Source of the DNA: Nocardia vermiculata NBRC 100427
Lineage (GTDB): Bacteria > Actinomycetota > Actinomycetes > Mycobacteriales > Mycobacteriaceae
Assembly: GCF_001613265.1 (NCBI RefSeq)
Contig: NZ_BDCA01000025.1
Span: 42,146-106,145 of the forward strand
Direction of reading: 5' to 3'
DNA: 64,000 nt
The position numbers and the translations under genes were made by a program. Numbering within the stretch: position 1 is the stretch's first letter; the number at the start of each line of letters is the position of its first letter. Of the stretch, positions 43,640 to 52,820 are shown piece after piece. The notes beneath the pieces are model-generated. The model had not been told where the DNA came from and made no database searches. It saw nothing but the letters and a program-made list of their open reading frames with translations.

Positions 43640-43775
43640 CCGCCCAGGCTAGTTCGGCTCGGGCTGCACCGGAGCGGATCTGCCGCCGGACGGGCGGCGA
43701 GGACGCAGCTCCCCCGGGGGCCGGTGGCCACCCGGGATTGCGTTGCGCTGTCCCGCCGCTCGCAGTGCCCCCACC

Positions 43776-44444
43776 TCAGCGCCCGCTCGGCACCTTCCGT
43801 GCACGGAACACGCTGTCCTGCATGGTGGTCGAGAAGCCGTCCGATCGGGTGGCGGTCCGGGTGCGCCGGTCGGCGAGCTGAACCTCCCAGTGCGACGAAT
43901 CCAGGCTTGCGGCGATCTGCTCCGCCGTGACCTGCGTATGAGCCGATTCGGTATGGGCGCCGGAGTGCTCGTCGCCGGGGGCGTGGCCGACGATCAACAG
44001 GGACCCACCCGGTGCCACCGCGGCGGCCAGCCGCTCGAACAGGGCATCGTTGGATTCCGCCGGATGGACATAGCACGCGCACACCAGGTCGAACCGTTCG
44101 GTGCCCGCGTCCCACTGTGTCAGATCCGCAGTGGCCCAGTCGATTCTGCTCGCGACCTCGGTGCCCGCCTGCTGTGCGCCCGCCCGCCCTCGCTTCACGG
44201 CCGCGGCGGCGATATCCACCGCTGTGACCTGCCAGCCCTGCTCGGCGAGCCATATCGCGGTCGCTCCCTCACCGCAGCCGGCGTCCAATGCGGTGCCCGG
44301 AGGTAGCGCGGCGGCCTGCTCGACGACATACGGGTTGGCGTTACTTTCGGACGCCGAATGCCCGGTGCCGTAACGGTGTTCCCAGTACCGCTGATCGAAC
44401 TCGGTGCCTTCGGCGTGCGCGTGGTGCTCGTGGTTGTCGCTCAT
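43776..44444 (-). CDS. class I SAM-dependent methyltransferase (thiol/tellurite type)
   Basis: A 222-residue methyltransferase. ATG 44444 follows GAGGAG by six bases. His-rich MSDNHEHHAHAEGTEFDQRY begins it; LPPGTALDAGCGEGATAIWL is motif I, and WQVTAVDIAAAAVKRG motif II. The shape is that of the thiopurine/tellurite-resistance methyltransferases. It starts 23 bases after the flavoprotein gene in the same direction, an arrangement (XRE-cupin regulator, disulphide-reductase-like flavoprotein, methyltransferase) that recurs in actinobacteria. A detoxification role is inferred. Confidence 0.87.
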   Translation of the reverse strand: MSDNHEHHAHAEGTEFDQRYWEHRYGTGHSASESNANPYVVEQAAALPPGTALDAGCGEGATAIWLAEQGWQVTAVDIAAAAVKRGRAGAQQAGTEVASRIDWATADLTQWDAGTERFDLVCACYVHPAESNDALFERLAAAVAPGGSLLIVGHAPGDEHSGAHTESAHTQVTAEQIAASLDSSHWEVQLADRRTRTATRSDGFSTTMQDSVFRARKVPSGR

Positions 44445-44467
44445 CTCTGCTCCTCGGGCTCCGGTTG

Positions 44468-45487
44468 TCACAGTCCGTGGCGGCGGTCGCCGAGCACTCG
44501 CTCGCTCACCGCGGCCTCCTCGGCGCTGCCGAATCCGCGGCGGTACTGCTCGACCGCGTCGAGGGTCTCCTCCTCGACCAGATCGGCATTGATCTGAGCG
44601 GCGGCGAAGGCACCTGCCGCTGCCGCGGCCCCCACCTGCGCGGAAAGATCGGTGACGTTTCCGGCTGCCCACACACCCGGTGCCTCCGTCCGGCCCATCG
44701 CATCGGTCGGGACGTAATACCCTGCACCCGACGGATGTTCGGCAGTCTGCACACCGAGCTTGCCGAGCAGGTCGGAATTGGCCACCATCTGCGGGCCCAC
44801 CGCGATCACGGTGCGGGGTAGGACCGTACCGTCGGCCATCCGTACCCCGGAGATCCGGTCCGCGGTGATCTCGAGCGCGTCGACGGCGCCCGTGACAACC
44901 GTAATACCGCGCGCGGCAAGCCTTTCCGCATCATCCGCGCTGGGGGCGTCCATGGTGTGCAGGAACAGTGTCACATCGGAACTCCACTGGCGGAACAACA
45001 GTGCGCCGTGTACCGCCATCGGTCCGTTGGCGATCACCCCGATCGGCTGATCACGCACCTCCCAGCCGTGGCAGTACGGGCAGTGCACGACGTCGTGTCC
45101 CCACCGTTCGCGCAGCCCCGCGATATCCGGGATTTTGTCGGCCAGGCCGGTGGTCACCAGCAAGCGGCGTGAGCGCACGGTGCGTCCGTCGGCCAGTTCG
45201 AGGGTGAAACCGTCGTCCTCGCGTACCGCGCCGGTGACCTCTCCGCTCACCACCTGCCCGCCGTATCCGCGTACCTCGGCGCGCCCGTGTTCGAGCAGTT
45301 CGCCCGGCGGCATCCCTTCCCGTGCGAGCAGACCGTGCACGCCTTCGGCCGGCGCGTTGCGCGGCCGCCCGGCGTCGATCACCACCACCGAGCGGCGCGC
45401 CCGCGCCAGCATCAGCGCGCCGTTCAACCCGGCGGCGCCGCCGCCGACGACCACGACGTCATAGCTGTTGTTCAGTTCATCGGCCAC
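44468..45487 (-). CDS. thioredoxin-reductase-like FAD/NAD(P) oxidoreductase
   Basis: A 339-residue flavoprotein. DVVVVGGGAAGLNGALMLAR starts the FAD fold; VHCPYCHGWEVRD near residue 138 has the redox CPYC pair; PGVWAAGNVTDLSAQVGAAA near 290 closes the FAD site. The NAD(P) domain is somewhat reduced (IGVIANGPMAVHGALLF), so the electron donor may differ from standard thioredoxin reductase. AGGAGGT lies seven bases before GTG 45487; GTG 45496 overlaps that site and is rejected. It is divergent from the XRE-cupin regulator and followed by the methyltransferase, so all three are probably one stress-response unit. Confidence 0.87.
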   Translation of the reverse strand: MADELNNSYDVVVVGGGAAGLNGALMLARARRSVVVIDAGRPRNAPAEGVHGLLAREGMPPGELLEHGRAEVRGYGGQVVSGEVTGAVREDDGFTLELADGRTVRSRRLLVTTGLADKIPDIAGLRERWGHDVVHCPYCHGWEVRDQPIGVIANGPMAVHGALLFRQWSSDVTLFLHTMDAPSADDAERLAARGITVVTGAVDALEITADRISGVRMADGTVLPRTVIAVGPQMVANSDLLGKLGVQTAEHPSGAGYYVPTDAMGRTEAPGVWAAGNVTDLSAQVGAAAAAGAFAAAQINADLVEEETLDAVEQYRRGFGSAEEAAVSERVLGDRRHGL

Positions 45488-45530
45488 CGTGACCACCTCC
45501 TGCGGCTACTGTGCCCGAGCACCCACGCAG

Positions 45531-45559
45531 TGGCAAACATATTTGCTGTAATGGCAAAC
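45531..45559. promoter_or_regulatory. operator of the XRE-cupin regulator
   Basis: TGGCAA-N6-TTGC at 45531-45546 contains the palindrome GCAAACATATTTGC, and TGGCAAAC recurs at 45552-45559, two helical turns on. It is in the 79-base divergent region between the flavoprotein and regulator genes. The same TGGCAA-N6-TTGC occurs before the broken paralogue at 52773-52788. Confidence 0.65.
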
Positions 45560-45566
45560 TGAAAGG

Positions 45567-46175
45567 ATGGACGAGAACCTGGATCGCGCGCTGGACGCCG
45601 TGGGCCCGCGGCTACGGGCGCTGCGCCAACAGCGCCGGACCACCCTCACCGACCTGGCCACCACCACCGGCATTTCGGTCAGCACCCTGTCGCGGCTCGA
45701 ATCCGGAACCCGAAAACCGACCCTCGAGCTGCTGCTCCCGCTGGCCCGCGCACACGGTGTCACCCTCGACGAACTGGTCGACGCCCCACCGACCGGGGAC
45801 CCGCGCATCCATCTGCGCCCCATCACCCAGAACGGTATGACGATGCTGCCGCTGACGCGTCGCGCGGGCGGCATCCAGGCCTACAAGATGATCGTCCATC
45901 CCGAACACCGGCGCGGCGAGCCCGACCCACGGACCCACGACGGCTACGAATGGTTGTACGTCCTCAACGGCCGGCTGCGCGTGATACTCGGTGAACACGA
46001 CATCGTGATGACGCCCGGCGAAGCCGCGGAATTCGACACCCGCGTCCCGCACTGGTTCGGCCCCGCCGACGACCACCCCGTGGAATTCCTCAGCCTGTTC
46101 GGCAAACAGGGGGAACGCGCGCACCTGCGGGCGAGCCCGAAATCCGGCGACCAGCGGCCGGAAACCGGTGCTTAG
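45567..46175 (+). CDS. XRE-family regulator with cupin sensor domain
   Basis: A 202-residue transcription factor. Residues 12-68 form the helix-turn-helix: LRALRQQRRTTLTDLATTTG, ISVSTLSRLESGTRKPT, then LLLPLARAHGVTLDELV. Residues 90-185 are a cupin with HDGYEWLYVLNGRLRVILGE, then GEAAEFDTRVPHWFG. The cupin should bind a small ligand or metal. It starts at ATG 45567 with AAAGG directly adjoining, so leaderless initiation is possible. The upstream palindrome suggests autoregulation and control of the divergent flavoprotein-methyltransferase genes. It converges with the ketosteroid-dehydrogenase-like gene and overlaps it by four bases. Confidence 0.9.
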   Translation: MDENLDRALDAVGPRLRALRQQRRTTLTDLATTTGISVSTLSRLESGTRKPTLELLLPLARAHGVTLDELVDAPPTGDPRIHLRPITQNGMTMLPLTRRAGGIQAYKMIVHPEHRRGEPDPRTHDGYEWLYVLNGRLRVILGEHDIVMTPGEAAEFDTRVPHWFGPADDHPVEFLSLFGKQGERAHLRASPKSGDQRPETGA

Positions 46176-47707
46176 CGGCCGAGGATGTGCAGCACCGCCA
46201 GGTGACTGAACAACATCGACGCACCGATCGGATTGCCACCACCGGGATAGGTGGTGCCGCTCACCGCGGCCATGGTGTTGCCCGCCGCGTAGAGCCCGGG
46301 AATCGGAGATCCGTTCGCGTCGAGCACCCGAGCGGCGGTGTCGGTGCGCAAGCCGCCCTTGGTGCCCAGATCCGAGATGCCGAATGCGGCCGCGTGGAAG
46401 GGGCCCTTCCGAATCGGGACCAGCGGTGATTCCCCATTGCTGAAAGAGCGATCATAGGCTTCGTCGCCGCGTCCGAAGTCCTCGTCCACACCGCGGTCGG
46501 CGAAGCCGTTGAACCGGTCCACCGTGTCGATCAGAGCCTGCGCCGGCACCCCGATCAGCTCCGCGAGCTCGGCGAGCGTGGCGGCACTGTGCAGCAAACC
46601 CGCCTTCTCGTATTCCTCCGATTCGGCCATCGGCACATTACTGGCCTTCACCGGCGGCACCAGGCCCTCGCTGTCGTCGTAGATCATCCAGTACGGCAGC
46701 GACATGGCGTCCTCGTTCAGACGCTCGATGACGCGGCGGCCGATCCGGTCGTAGGCCGCGGATTCGTTGACGAACCGCTGTCCGTGACCGTCCACGAAGA
46801 TCCCGCCGGTGAACCACAGTGCGAACGCTGCCCGGCCGTCGGGATGGATCATGCCCGGTGACCACCACGCCTGATCCATCAGATCCGTATCGGCCCCGGC
46901 AGCGATCGCCGCTTCATGCGCGCGGCCTTGATTTCCCCAGGGGCCCATGGTGTCCCGAGCCTGCCCGGGAACACCGAACCGGGTACGCAGTGCATCGCTC
47001 TGCTCGAAGCCACCGGCCGACAGCACCACCCCCTTGCGGGTGCGAATCGCCACCCGCTGCCCGTCGCGCTCCACGATCGCGCCGGTCACGGCACCGTCCT
47101 CGACGACCAGTTCGACCAGCGGGGAATTCAGATGCAGTGTGGCATTCGGGTATTGGGAGATACCGAGCAACAGCCGGCCGATCAGGGCGCGGCCGCCGAC
47201 CAGATATTTCGGCTGCGGATCACCGCGCCGATCCGTCTCCAGCGGCCCTCGCACCGACTCCGACAGCTCGCCGAGTGCGGAGGCGCGCAACGGTTTCGGA
47301 ATGACGTGGCGGTTTCCCTCGTTACTGGCCTTCGGTTCGGAACCGAAGTAGTCCGGCCACGGCAACTGCTGGAAGACGAAGTTCTCGTCGGCCTCGAGGT
47401 ATTCGATCAGTTTCGCCCCACCGCGGACGAAGGTCTCCTGCAGATCGGCCGGGGTGCGGTCGCCGACCACGGCGCGGAAATAGGTCAGCGCATCGTCGAA
47501 ACTGTCCTCGACACCGGCGCGACGCAGCACCGGATTGCACGGGAACCACACGCCGCCGCCACCGGAGTACGACGTGGTGCCGCCGAACTTCTCGGTGGCC
47601 TCGACCACCGCGACCCGAAGCCCCTCACGGGCGGCGGTATAGGCCCCGGCCAGCCCCGCTCCGGCCCCTGCGACCAGCACATCGACTTCTTCGTTCCAGT
47701 CCGTCAC
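46172..47707 (-). CDS. 3-ketosteroid delta-1-dehydrogenase-like FAD protein
   Basis: A 511-residue FAD_binding_2 protein. VDVLVAGAGAGLAGAYTAAR binds FAD; TSYSGGGGVWFPCNP near residue 50 and the C-terminal SGTTYPGGGNPIGASMLFS are the steroid-dehydrogenase elements, the latter containing the Tyr that acts in substrate deprotonation. GIFVDGHGQRFVNES is also typical. It may act on 3-ketosteroids or a related hydrophobic ketone; paralogues in Nocardia-type genomes vary widely, so the substrate is open. The start is GTG 47707, some eight bases after GGGAG; the long upstream frame is unlike protein. The 200-base divergent region towards the MFS gene should carry its promoter. Confidence 0.85.
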   Translation of the reverse strand: MTDWNEEVDVLVAGAGAGLAGAYTAAREGLRVAVVEATEKFGGTTSYSGGGGVWFPCNPVLRRAGVEDSFDDALTYFRAVVGDRTPADLQETFVRGGAKLIEYLEADENFVFQQLPWPDYFGSEPKASNEGNRHVIPKPLRASALGELSESVRGPLETDRRGDPQPKYLVGGRALIGRLLLGISQYPNATLHLNSPLVELVVEDGAVTGAIVERDGQRVAIRTRKGVVLSAGGFEQSDALRTRFGVPGQARDTMGPWGNQGRAHEAAIAAGADTDLMDQAWWSPGMIHPDGRAAFALWFTGGIFVDGHGQRFVNESAAYDRIGRRVIERLNEDAMSLPYWMIYDDSEGLVPPVKASNVPMAESEEYEKAGLLHSAATLAELAELIGVPAQALIDTVDRFNGFADRGVDEDFGRGDEAYDRSFSNGESPLVPIRKGPFHAAAFGISDLGTKGGLRTDTAARVLDANGSPIPGLYAAGNTMAAVSGTTYPGGGNPIGASMLFSHLAVLHILGR

Positions 47708-47908
47708 CGCACACACTCCCAGTACTCGTCTGGTTCGACGGTATCCCGCTGGTTCCGGAGGTGGGGCCGACGATCCCGCTGGGCAGGAAACCGCAGATCC
47801 GGTCCGACAACCGCGGGTTGTGCACGACAGGGCCCCGGTTGTTTGATCGCGCCTCGCGACCTTGTTTCGATCACCCGATCCGCACACTGAACGAGGTGGC
47901 ACCCACCC

Positions 47909-49141
47909 ATGCGCAAGCGCTCACCGTTCGCCCTGCTCTGGTCCGCATACGCGGCGAGCACGTTCGGCACCTACCTGGCTCTCGACGCTTTCGCGCTGAT
48001 CGCCATCCGCGTCCTGGATGCCGGGCCCGGCGCGGTCTCGGCGCTCAGCGCGGCGGGATCGGCGGTCGGAGTACTGCTCGCGGTGCCGCTCGGGCCGTGG
48101 ATGGAGTTCCGTCGCAAGCGGCCGGTGCTGGTCACGACGGATCTGGTGCGGTGTGTGGCGATGCTCAGCGTCCCGATCGCCTTCGCACTCGGGCTGCTCG
48201 GCTACGCACAACTACTGATCGTGTCGATCGTGGTGGCCGCCGCCGACATCGCGTTTCGTGCCGCCAGTGGTGCCTACCTGAAAATTGTTGTCCCGCAGGA
48301 GGAACTGCTCGCCGCCAACGCTCGATTCGAGTCGACCACCTGGACCGCGACCGCGCTCGGGCCCCCACTCGGCGGGACCGCGATCGGGCTGTTCGGGCCG
48401 GTGGTGACAGTCCTCGCCGATGCCTGCAGTTACCTGATCTCGGCTGCGACGCTCGGCGCCATACGAGCTCGTGAACCCGAACCAGAACGTACCGCCACCG
48501 GACGTGTCCGGCTCTCGGATCTGTCCGAAGGCTGGCGTTATCTGTTCACCCATCCCGGCCTGCGGCCGCTGTTCCTCAACGCCGTAGCCGTCAACGGACT
48601 GATCATGGCAACCGCACCGGTCCTCGCCGTACTGATGCTCGGCCCACTGCATTTCCCCACCTGGCAGTACGGCCTCGCGTTCGGCGTCCCCTGTCTCGCG
48701 GGCCTGGCCGGAGCACGCCTGTCGGCGCCGCTGGGCCGGCGCTACGGACAGCGCCGCATCCTGCTCGTCGCCGGCACCGTGCGTGCCTGCTGGCCACTGG
48801 GTCTGGCCTGCATCGGACCCGGCCTACCCGGCCTGCTCCTGGTGATGGTGGTCGAAGCGGGCCTGATCGCGAGTATCGGGATCTTCAACCCCATCATGGC
48901 GACCTACCGCCTGCAACAGACCGATCCGAGCCGGGTGGCGCGCGTGCTCACCGCATGGTCGATCACGGCCAAAGCCACCATCGCCGTTCTCACCGGTCTG
49001 TGGGGTGTACTGGCACAGCTCGCCGGCCCACGCACCGCCCTGGCAGGCGCCGGGGTGCTGCTCCTGGCGACGCCGCTGCTGCTGCGGACCCGGGTCCCCA
49101 CCCGCGCGGTTGTTCCGGTCGGGAACAGCGGAGGCCGGTGA
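47909..49141 (+). CDS. MFS transporter (MFS_3/enterobactin-exporter type)
   Basis: A 410-residue transporter with 11-12 hydrophobic helices. LLWSAYAASTFGTYLALDAF and VGVLLAVPLGPWMEFRRKRP in the first half and LSAPLGRRYGQRRILLVAGT in the second are the paired loops of MFS_3 proteins. NARFESTTWTATALGPPLGG is also family-typical. Start ATG 47909 has an AGGTGG shortly before. Members export siderophores, macrolides or unknown compounds. It is followed 86 bases later by the luciferase-like gene on the same strand. Confidence 0.87.
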   Translation: MRKRSPFALLWSAYAASTFGTYLALDAFALIAIRVLDAGPGAVSALSAAGSAVGVLLAVPLGPWMEFRRKRPVLVTTDLVRCVAMLSVPIAFALGLLGYAQLLIVSIVVAAADIAFRAASGAYLKIVVPQEELLAANARFESTTWTATALGPPLGGTAIGLFGPVVTVLADACSYLISAATLGAIRAREPEPERTATGRVRLSDLSEGWRYLFTHPGLRPLFLNAVAVNGLIMATAPVLAVLMLGPLHFPTWQYGLAFGVPCLAGLAGARLSAPLGRRYGQRRILLVAGTVRACWPLGLACIGPGLPGLLLVMVVEAGLIASIGIFNPIMATYRLQQTDPSRVARVLTAWSITAKATIAVLTGLWGVLAQLAGPRTALAGAGVLLLATPLLLRTRVPTRAVVPVGNSGGR

Positions 49142-49226
49142 TGTGTTCGAACCGGACAGTGGATCCGCCAGGGTTCCGATCCCGCGTGCCCGATCGCCGC
49201 GCCCCGAACACGAAAGGCAACGACAT

Positions 49227-50240
49227 ATGCCCACCGCATTGTCCATTCTCGATCTGGCGTCGGTGGCTCCCGGCGCGACCGCGCGCGACAGCTTCGCCAA
49301 CAGCGTCGCCCTCGCTCGCACCGCGGAAAGCAGCGGCTATCGCCGCGTCTGGTATGCCGAACACCACAACATGGCCTCGATCGCGTCCAGCGCCACCAGC
49401 GTGCTGATCGGTCATGTCGCCGCGCATACCGAAACCATCCGCCTCGGGGCCGGCGGCATCATGTTGCCCAACCATTCGCCGCTGGTGATCGCCGAGCAGT
49501 TCGGCACCCTGGAAACGTTGTACCCCGGCCGCATCGACCTGGGCCTGGGCCGCGCACCCGGCAGTGATCAGAAGACCATGCGCGCACTGCGCCGCGACCA
49601 CCACTCCGCCGACACCTTCCCGCAGGACGTCCTGGAACTGCAGGGCTACCTCAACGGACAGTCGCGCATCCCCGGGGTGGAAGCCGTGCCGCGCGCGGAA
49701 AACGGTGTGCCGCTCTACATTCTCGGCTCGTCCCTGTTCGGCGCACAACTCGCCGCACACCTCGGCCTGCCCTACGCCTTCGCCTCACACTTCGCACCCG
49801 ACGCACTGCGTCAAGCGATCGAGGTGTACCGCGAGAAGTTCCAGCCGTCCGAACAATTGGCCGAACCGTACGTGATGGCCGGTATCAACGTCTTCGCTGC
49901 CGACACCCACGACGAGGCACTCGACCAGAAGATGGTCGCCTACCGTGCCCGCGCCCGCATGATGATCACCCGCGGCCCCAACACCCCCAGCTTCACCGAC
50001 GAGGAGATCGACCTGCTCCTGGACTCCCCGCAGGGAGCCCAGCTCTCGGCGATGACCCGTTACACCGCCGCCGGTACCGCCGAAGAAGTCCGTGACCACC
50101 TCGAGGAATTCGCCACCACCATCGGCGCCCACGAACTGATCACCACCCATCAGGCCACCGGCATCGCCGACCGCCTCCGCTCGGTGGAACTGACCGCAGC
50201 TGCCGCCCTCGCGAAGCAGGACGACCGCTCCGCCGTCTGA
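49227..50240 (+). CDS. luciferase-like flavin-dependent oxidoreductase (MsnO8 type)
   Basis: A 337-residue TIM-barrel of the luciferase family. LSILDLASVAPGATARDSFA, then RRVWYAEHHNMASIASSATS and LGAGGIMLPNHSPLVIAEQF, match the bacterial subgroup called MsnO8 (single-component type). PGRIDLGLGRAPGSDQKTMR follows. It uses reduced FMN or F420; the substrate is unknown. GAAAGG lies about nine bases before ATG 49227. The frame is open upstream into the transporter gene but that part is an overlap. It may be co-transcribed with the transporter. Confidence 0.88.
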   Translation: MPTALSILDLASVAPGATARDSFANSVALARTAESSGYRRVWYAEHHNMASIASSATSVLIGHVAAHTETIRLGAGGIMLPNHSPLVIAEQFGTLETLYPGRIDLGLGRAPGSDQKTMRALRRDHHSADTFPQDVLELQGYLNGQSRIPGVEAVPRAENGVPLYILGSSLFGAQLAAHLGLPYAFASHFAPDALRQAIEVYREKFQPSEQLAEPYVMAGINVFAADTHDEALDQKMVAYRARARMMITRGPNTPSFTDEEIDLLLDSPQGAQLSAMTRYTAAGTAEEVRDHLEEFATTIGAHELITTHQATGIADRLRSVELTAAAALAKQDDRSAV

Positions 50241-50374
50241 CGTCGAAAGGCGCTGAGGACGCACCTGATTCCCCGATTCCCTGCGCCGCGGCATCGATCG
50301 GACGATCATCACCTGGTGATCGGTCCGAACAGCGGATCGCGGTGCCCGCCGATTCGCGCGATGAGGGGAGCTTC

Positions 50375-50836
50375 ATGCGACGCACTATCACCGGCCGGCT
50401 GCTCGGTGTGGGGGCACTGACCGCTGCGGCGTTCGTCACCGGTGCGGCACCGGCCGCCGCCGCACCGGACGGGCAGTCGTGGGACACGATCTACACCACC
50501 TCGCGCTCGGGACTGTGTGTCGGCCGGATCGACCCCAGCGTGGGGTACGGCGGGCTGTCCGGCGGCGCCGGGCTGTTCAACTTCCGGGCCACGCTCTGGG
50601 GCGTCGGTGACTGCGCGATGCGTATCACCGCCCACTGGACCAATACCGACAACGGTCGCACCGGGTCGGTCGGTCAGGAAATCACCGGGCCCGGCTATCA
50701 CCATTACGGAGCCGAGCCGCCGTTCTACCCGGGGCCCGGCCATGTCACCGTCACCTTCACCACGGATGCCGTCTCGGTGCCCGCCCCCGCTCATGGTGAG
50801 TGGATCATGCCGCAGCTTCCGGGAGACGGCAGCTGA
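50375..50836 (+). CDS. small secreted protein
   Basis: A 153-residue protein with a signal peptide (RRTITGRLLGVGALTAAAFV up to APAAAA). The mature part has two Cys (SGLCVGRID and GVGDCAMRI) likely to form a disulphide, and many Gly/Tyr residues with alternating beta-strand patterns, ending PGPGHVTVTFTTDAVSVPAP. It resembles the small secreted immunoglobulin-like proteins of mycobacteria-related genera, but I do not recognise a specific family. ATG 50375 follows GGGGAG. It ends in a very strong hairpin shared with the cutinase gene. Confidence 0.72.
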   Translation: MRRTITGRLLGVGALTAAAFVTGAAPAAAAPDGQSWDTIYTTSRSGLCVGRIDPSVGYGGLSGGAGLFNFRATLWGVGDCAMRITAHWTNTDNGRTGSVGQEITGPGYHHYGAEPPFYPGPGHVTVTFTTDAVSVPAPAHGEWIMPQLPGDGS

Positions 50837-50870
50837 CCTGCCGGAACACTGGTTCCGGCAGGTCAGCTGC
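50829..50870. terminator. very strong bidirectional hairpin
   Basis: A perfect 19-base stem (50829-50847 with 50852-50870) around the loop ACTG. It overlaps the stop codon of the secreted protein and ends 12 bases before the cutinase-gene stop on the other strand. It is the strongest terminator in the window. Confidence 0.85.
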
Positions 50871-50881
50871 GTTCGATTCGG

Positions 50882-52615
50882 TTACTTCGCCGCCGACGGC
50901 GTGGTGGTCGGCTCCGGTGCCGGCTCGGTGGTGGTCGGCCGTGCGGTAGTCGACGCGGTGGCCTCCGGTTCCGTGGTGACCGGCGGCTCGTTGGTCTCCA
51001 CCGGCTTGTCCACCGTGGCGGCGACTTCCTTGCGCGGCGGGTCCGCCGGCGTGCTGGTGGCCGGGTCCGAGGTCGTCGGCTGCTGTGTCGTCGGCTCCGG
51101 TGCCGACTGCGTCGTTGTCGTCGGTTCGGCCTTCGTGGTCGAGGTCTGCGTAGTAGCGGGCGCCTTCGTGGTCGTGGGAGCCGAAGTGGTCGAGGAAGCA
51201 GCCGAGGTGGTCGGTGCCGCTTGCGATTCCACGACCGCCTGGTGTGCCGCCTGGACATCCGCGTCGGTGGGCTTCGACTTGGTGTCCACCGTCTCGCCGG
51301 CCTGAGCCTGCTTGGCCAGGTGGGTGAGCCAGGCCGCGGCGTATTCGGCCGAGGTCAGCGGCTTACCGTTGGCAGCATCGGAATCACGCCAGTAGTCGAA
51401 ATGGTGACCGGTACCGTTCGGGCCGAGAGTCAGCTGGTACGGATCGCTCATGACCACCGGGATGGTGTTCTGATTGGTCACGATCAGACCGATGATCTCG
51501 TTGAGAACCTTCTGCGGCAGATAGGCGAGCGGCGCCAACTGCCCGGTCGAAATCGAGTCGGCCGGAGGGGTTTCCGCGACATCCTTCGCCGGGTCGTAGC
51601 TGGGCTCGGACACCTTCAGCAGGACGTCCAGGAAGGTCTGATCACTGGCCATCCAGTCCGGCCGGGCCGCGATGTAGGAGAAGGCGTTCATCGCGATGCG
51701 ACCGAGCGTCACCGCCACATCCTGTCCCGTGGCGGGGGTGAGGCCCTCGTTCTGCAGATCGTCGACGTTCAGCTGCCGCCCGACGTTCGCCGCCAGCTGC
51801 AGCAACGAAATATTCTGCGGTGCAGCACAAGTCAGATCTCCCTCGGAGCAGAAGGAGGCGACCTTACCGTCCAGCGCGCCGAAATCGCCGGCGTTGTCGG
51901 TCATCGCGCCCTGCCCGGAGATCGGCTTGTTGCCGTCCTGGTACGAGGTATCGAAGTTGTCGGGATGGTTGGGATCCTTGGCGCCGGGGAAGGGGCCGTC
52001 CCCTGCGGTACGACCGTTGTCGGCCAGAATCACCACGCCCAGCACATTTTTCGGATCGACGACGTCGTACTTGCCATTGGCGTCGGGTTCGTCGTGGCCG
52101 ACTCCCATCGCGACCCGGCGGGCGACGTCGGCGCCCTCGCTGTAACCGACGATCGAGAACTTGGTGTCCGGGCAGGCCGCGGCGATATCGTGCATGACCT
52201 TCTCGGTATTGGTCACGCCGGTGTTCACCGCATCCTCGTAGGTACGCATATCCGCTGGATAGGCGATGTACACCGCGGCATACGATCCCGGATCGACGTC
52301 GTCGGCCGGTGCGTTCACCACCGGATCCACCCAGTGGCTGCTGTAATCGCTCGACAATGCGGCCGGAAGCGCGTTGCCGTTCGCGTCGACCAGCATCGCC
52401 GTAGTGTTCGGGTCCGGACTGTCGTTACGCCCGGCCACCGAGATCGTCACCATGTCGTGGCATTCGGTGACCGACGAGGTCAGCCGGGTATCCCGATGTT
52501 CCGGCGTCGCCATCAGACCCCAGGATGCCGCGACAATGGCCGCCACCCCCAGAGCGGCCGGCGCAGCCGCGGCCGAAGCAATCCGGTGCCGCGCGAAGAA
52601 CTCACGAAGAGCCAT
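50882..52615 (-). CDS. cutinase-family esterase with Ser/Thr/Pro-rich tail
   Basis: A 577-residue exported protein. One N-terminal hydrophobic segment (about residues 10-35) exports or anchors it. The catalytic domain (about 45-435) has the Ser in FSIVGYSEGADVARRV near 155 and a His in GTGHHFDYWRDSD near 410; CSEGDLTC near 255 should form the disulphide next to the catalytic Asp. The last ~130 residues are almost only Thr, Ser, Pro, Ala and Glu, a probable cell-wall-spanning or O-glycosylated tail. Members act on cutin, triglycerides or mycolate esters. The domain is longer than the usual ~200-residue cutinase. Confidence 0.85.
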   Translation of the reverse strand: MALREFFARHRIASAAAAPAALGVAAIVAASWGLMATPEHRDTRLTSSVTECHDMVTISVAGRNDSPDPNTTAMLVDANGNALPAALSSDYSSHWVDPVVNAPADDVDPGSYAAVYIAYPADMRTYEDAVNTGVTNTEKVMHDIAAACPDTKFSIVGYSEGADVARRVAMGVGHDEPDANGKYDVVDPKNVLGVVILADNGRTAGDGPFPGAKDPNHPDNFDTSYQDGNKPISGQGAMTDNAGDFGALDGKVASFCSEGDLTCAAPQNISLLQLAANVGRQLNVDDLQNEGLTPATGQDVAVTLGRIAMNAFSYIAARPDWMASDQTFLDVLLKVSEPSYDPAKDVAETPPADSISTGQLAPLAYLPQKVLNEIIGLIVTNQNTIPVVMSDPYQLTLGPNGTGHHFDYWRDSDAANGKPLTSAEYAAAWLTHLAKQAQAGETVDTKSKPTDADVQAAHQAVVESQAAPTTSAASSTTSAPTTTKAPATTQTSTTKAEPTTTTQSAPEPTTQQPTTSDPATSTPADPPRKEVAATVDKPVETNEPPVTTEPEATASTTARPTTTEPAPEPTTTPSAAK

Positions 52616-52772
52616 GTCCTGATCCCCATTCCGAATCCGACAAGAGAAGGCGGACAGGCCCCCCGACGGGCCATGTATATGTCACGGAAGGTGTCGTGAA
52701 ACAGCAGCAGAGTGTTACCGACCGGAACGAACGGTGACCCACACCACGAGCCGGCCGGCAGTTTCGACAATC

Positions 52773-52788
52773 TGGCAACAGAAGTTGC
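52773..52788. promoter_or_regulatory. operator remnant before the broken XRE-cupin gene
   Basis: TGGCAA-N6-TTGC again (palindrome GCAACAGAAGTTGC at 52775-52788), 32 bases before the GTG of the broken regulator. It shares both half-sites with the operator of the intact paralogue at 45531-45546. Confidence 0.55.
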
Positions 52789-52820
52789 GTAGGCGATAAA
52801 ACCGCAGGCAGGGTGGGTCG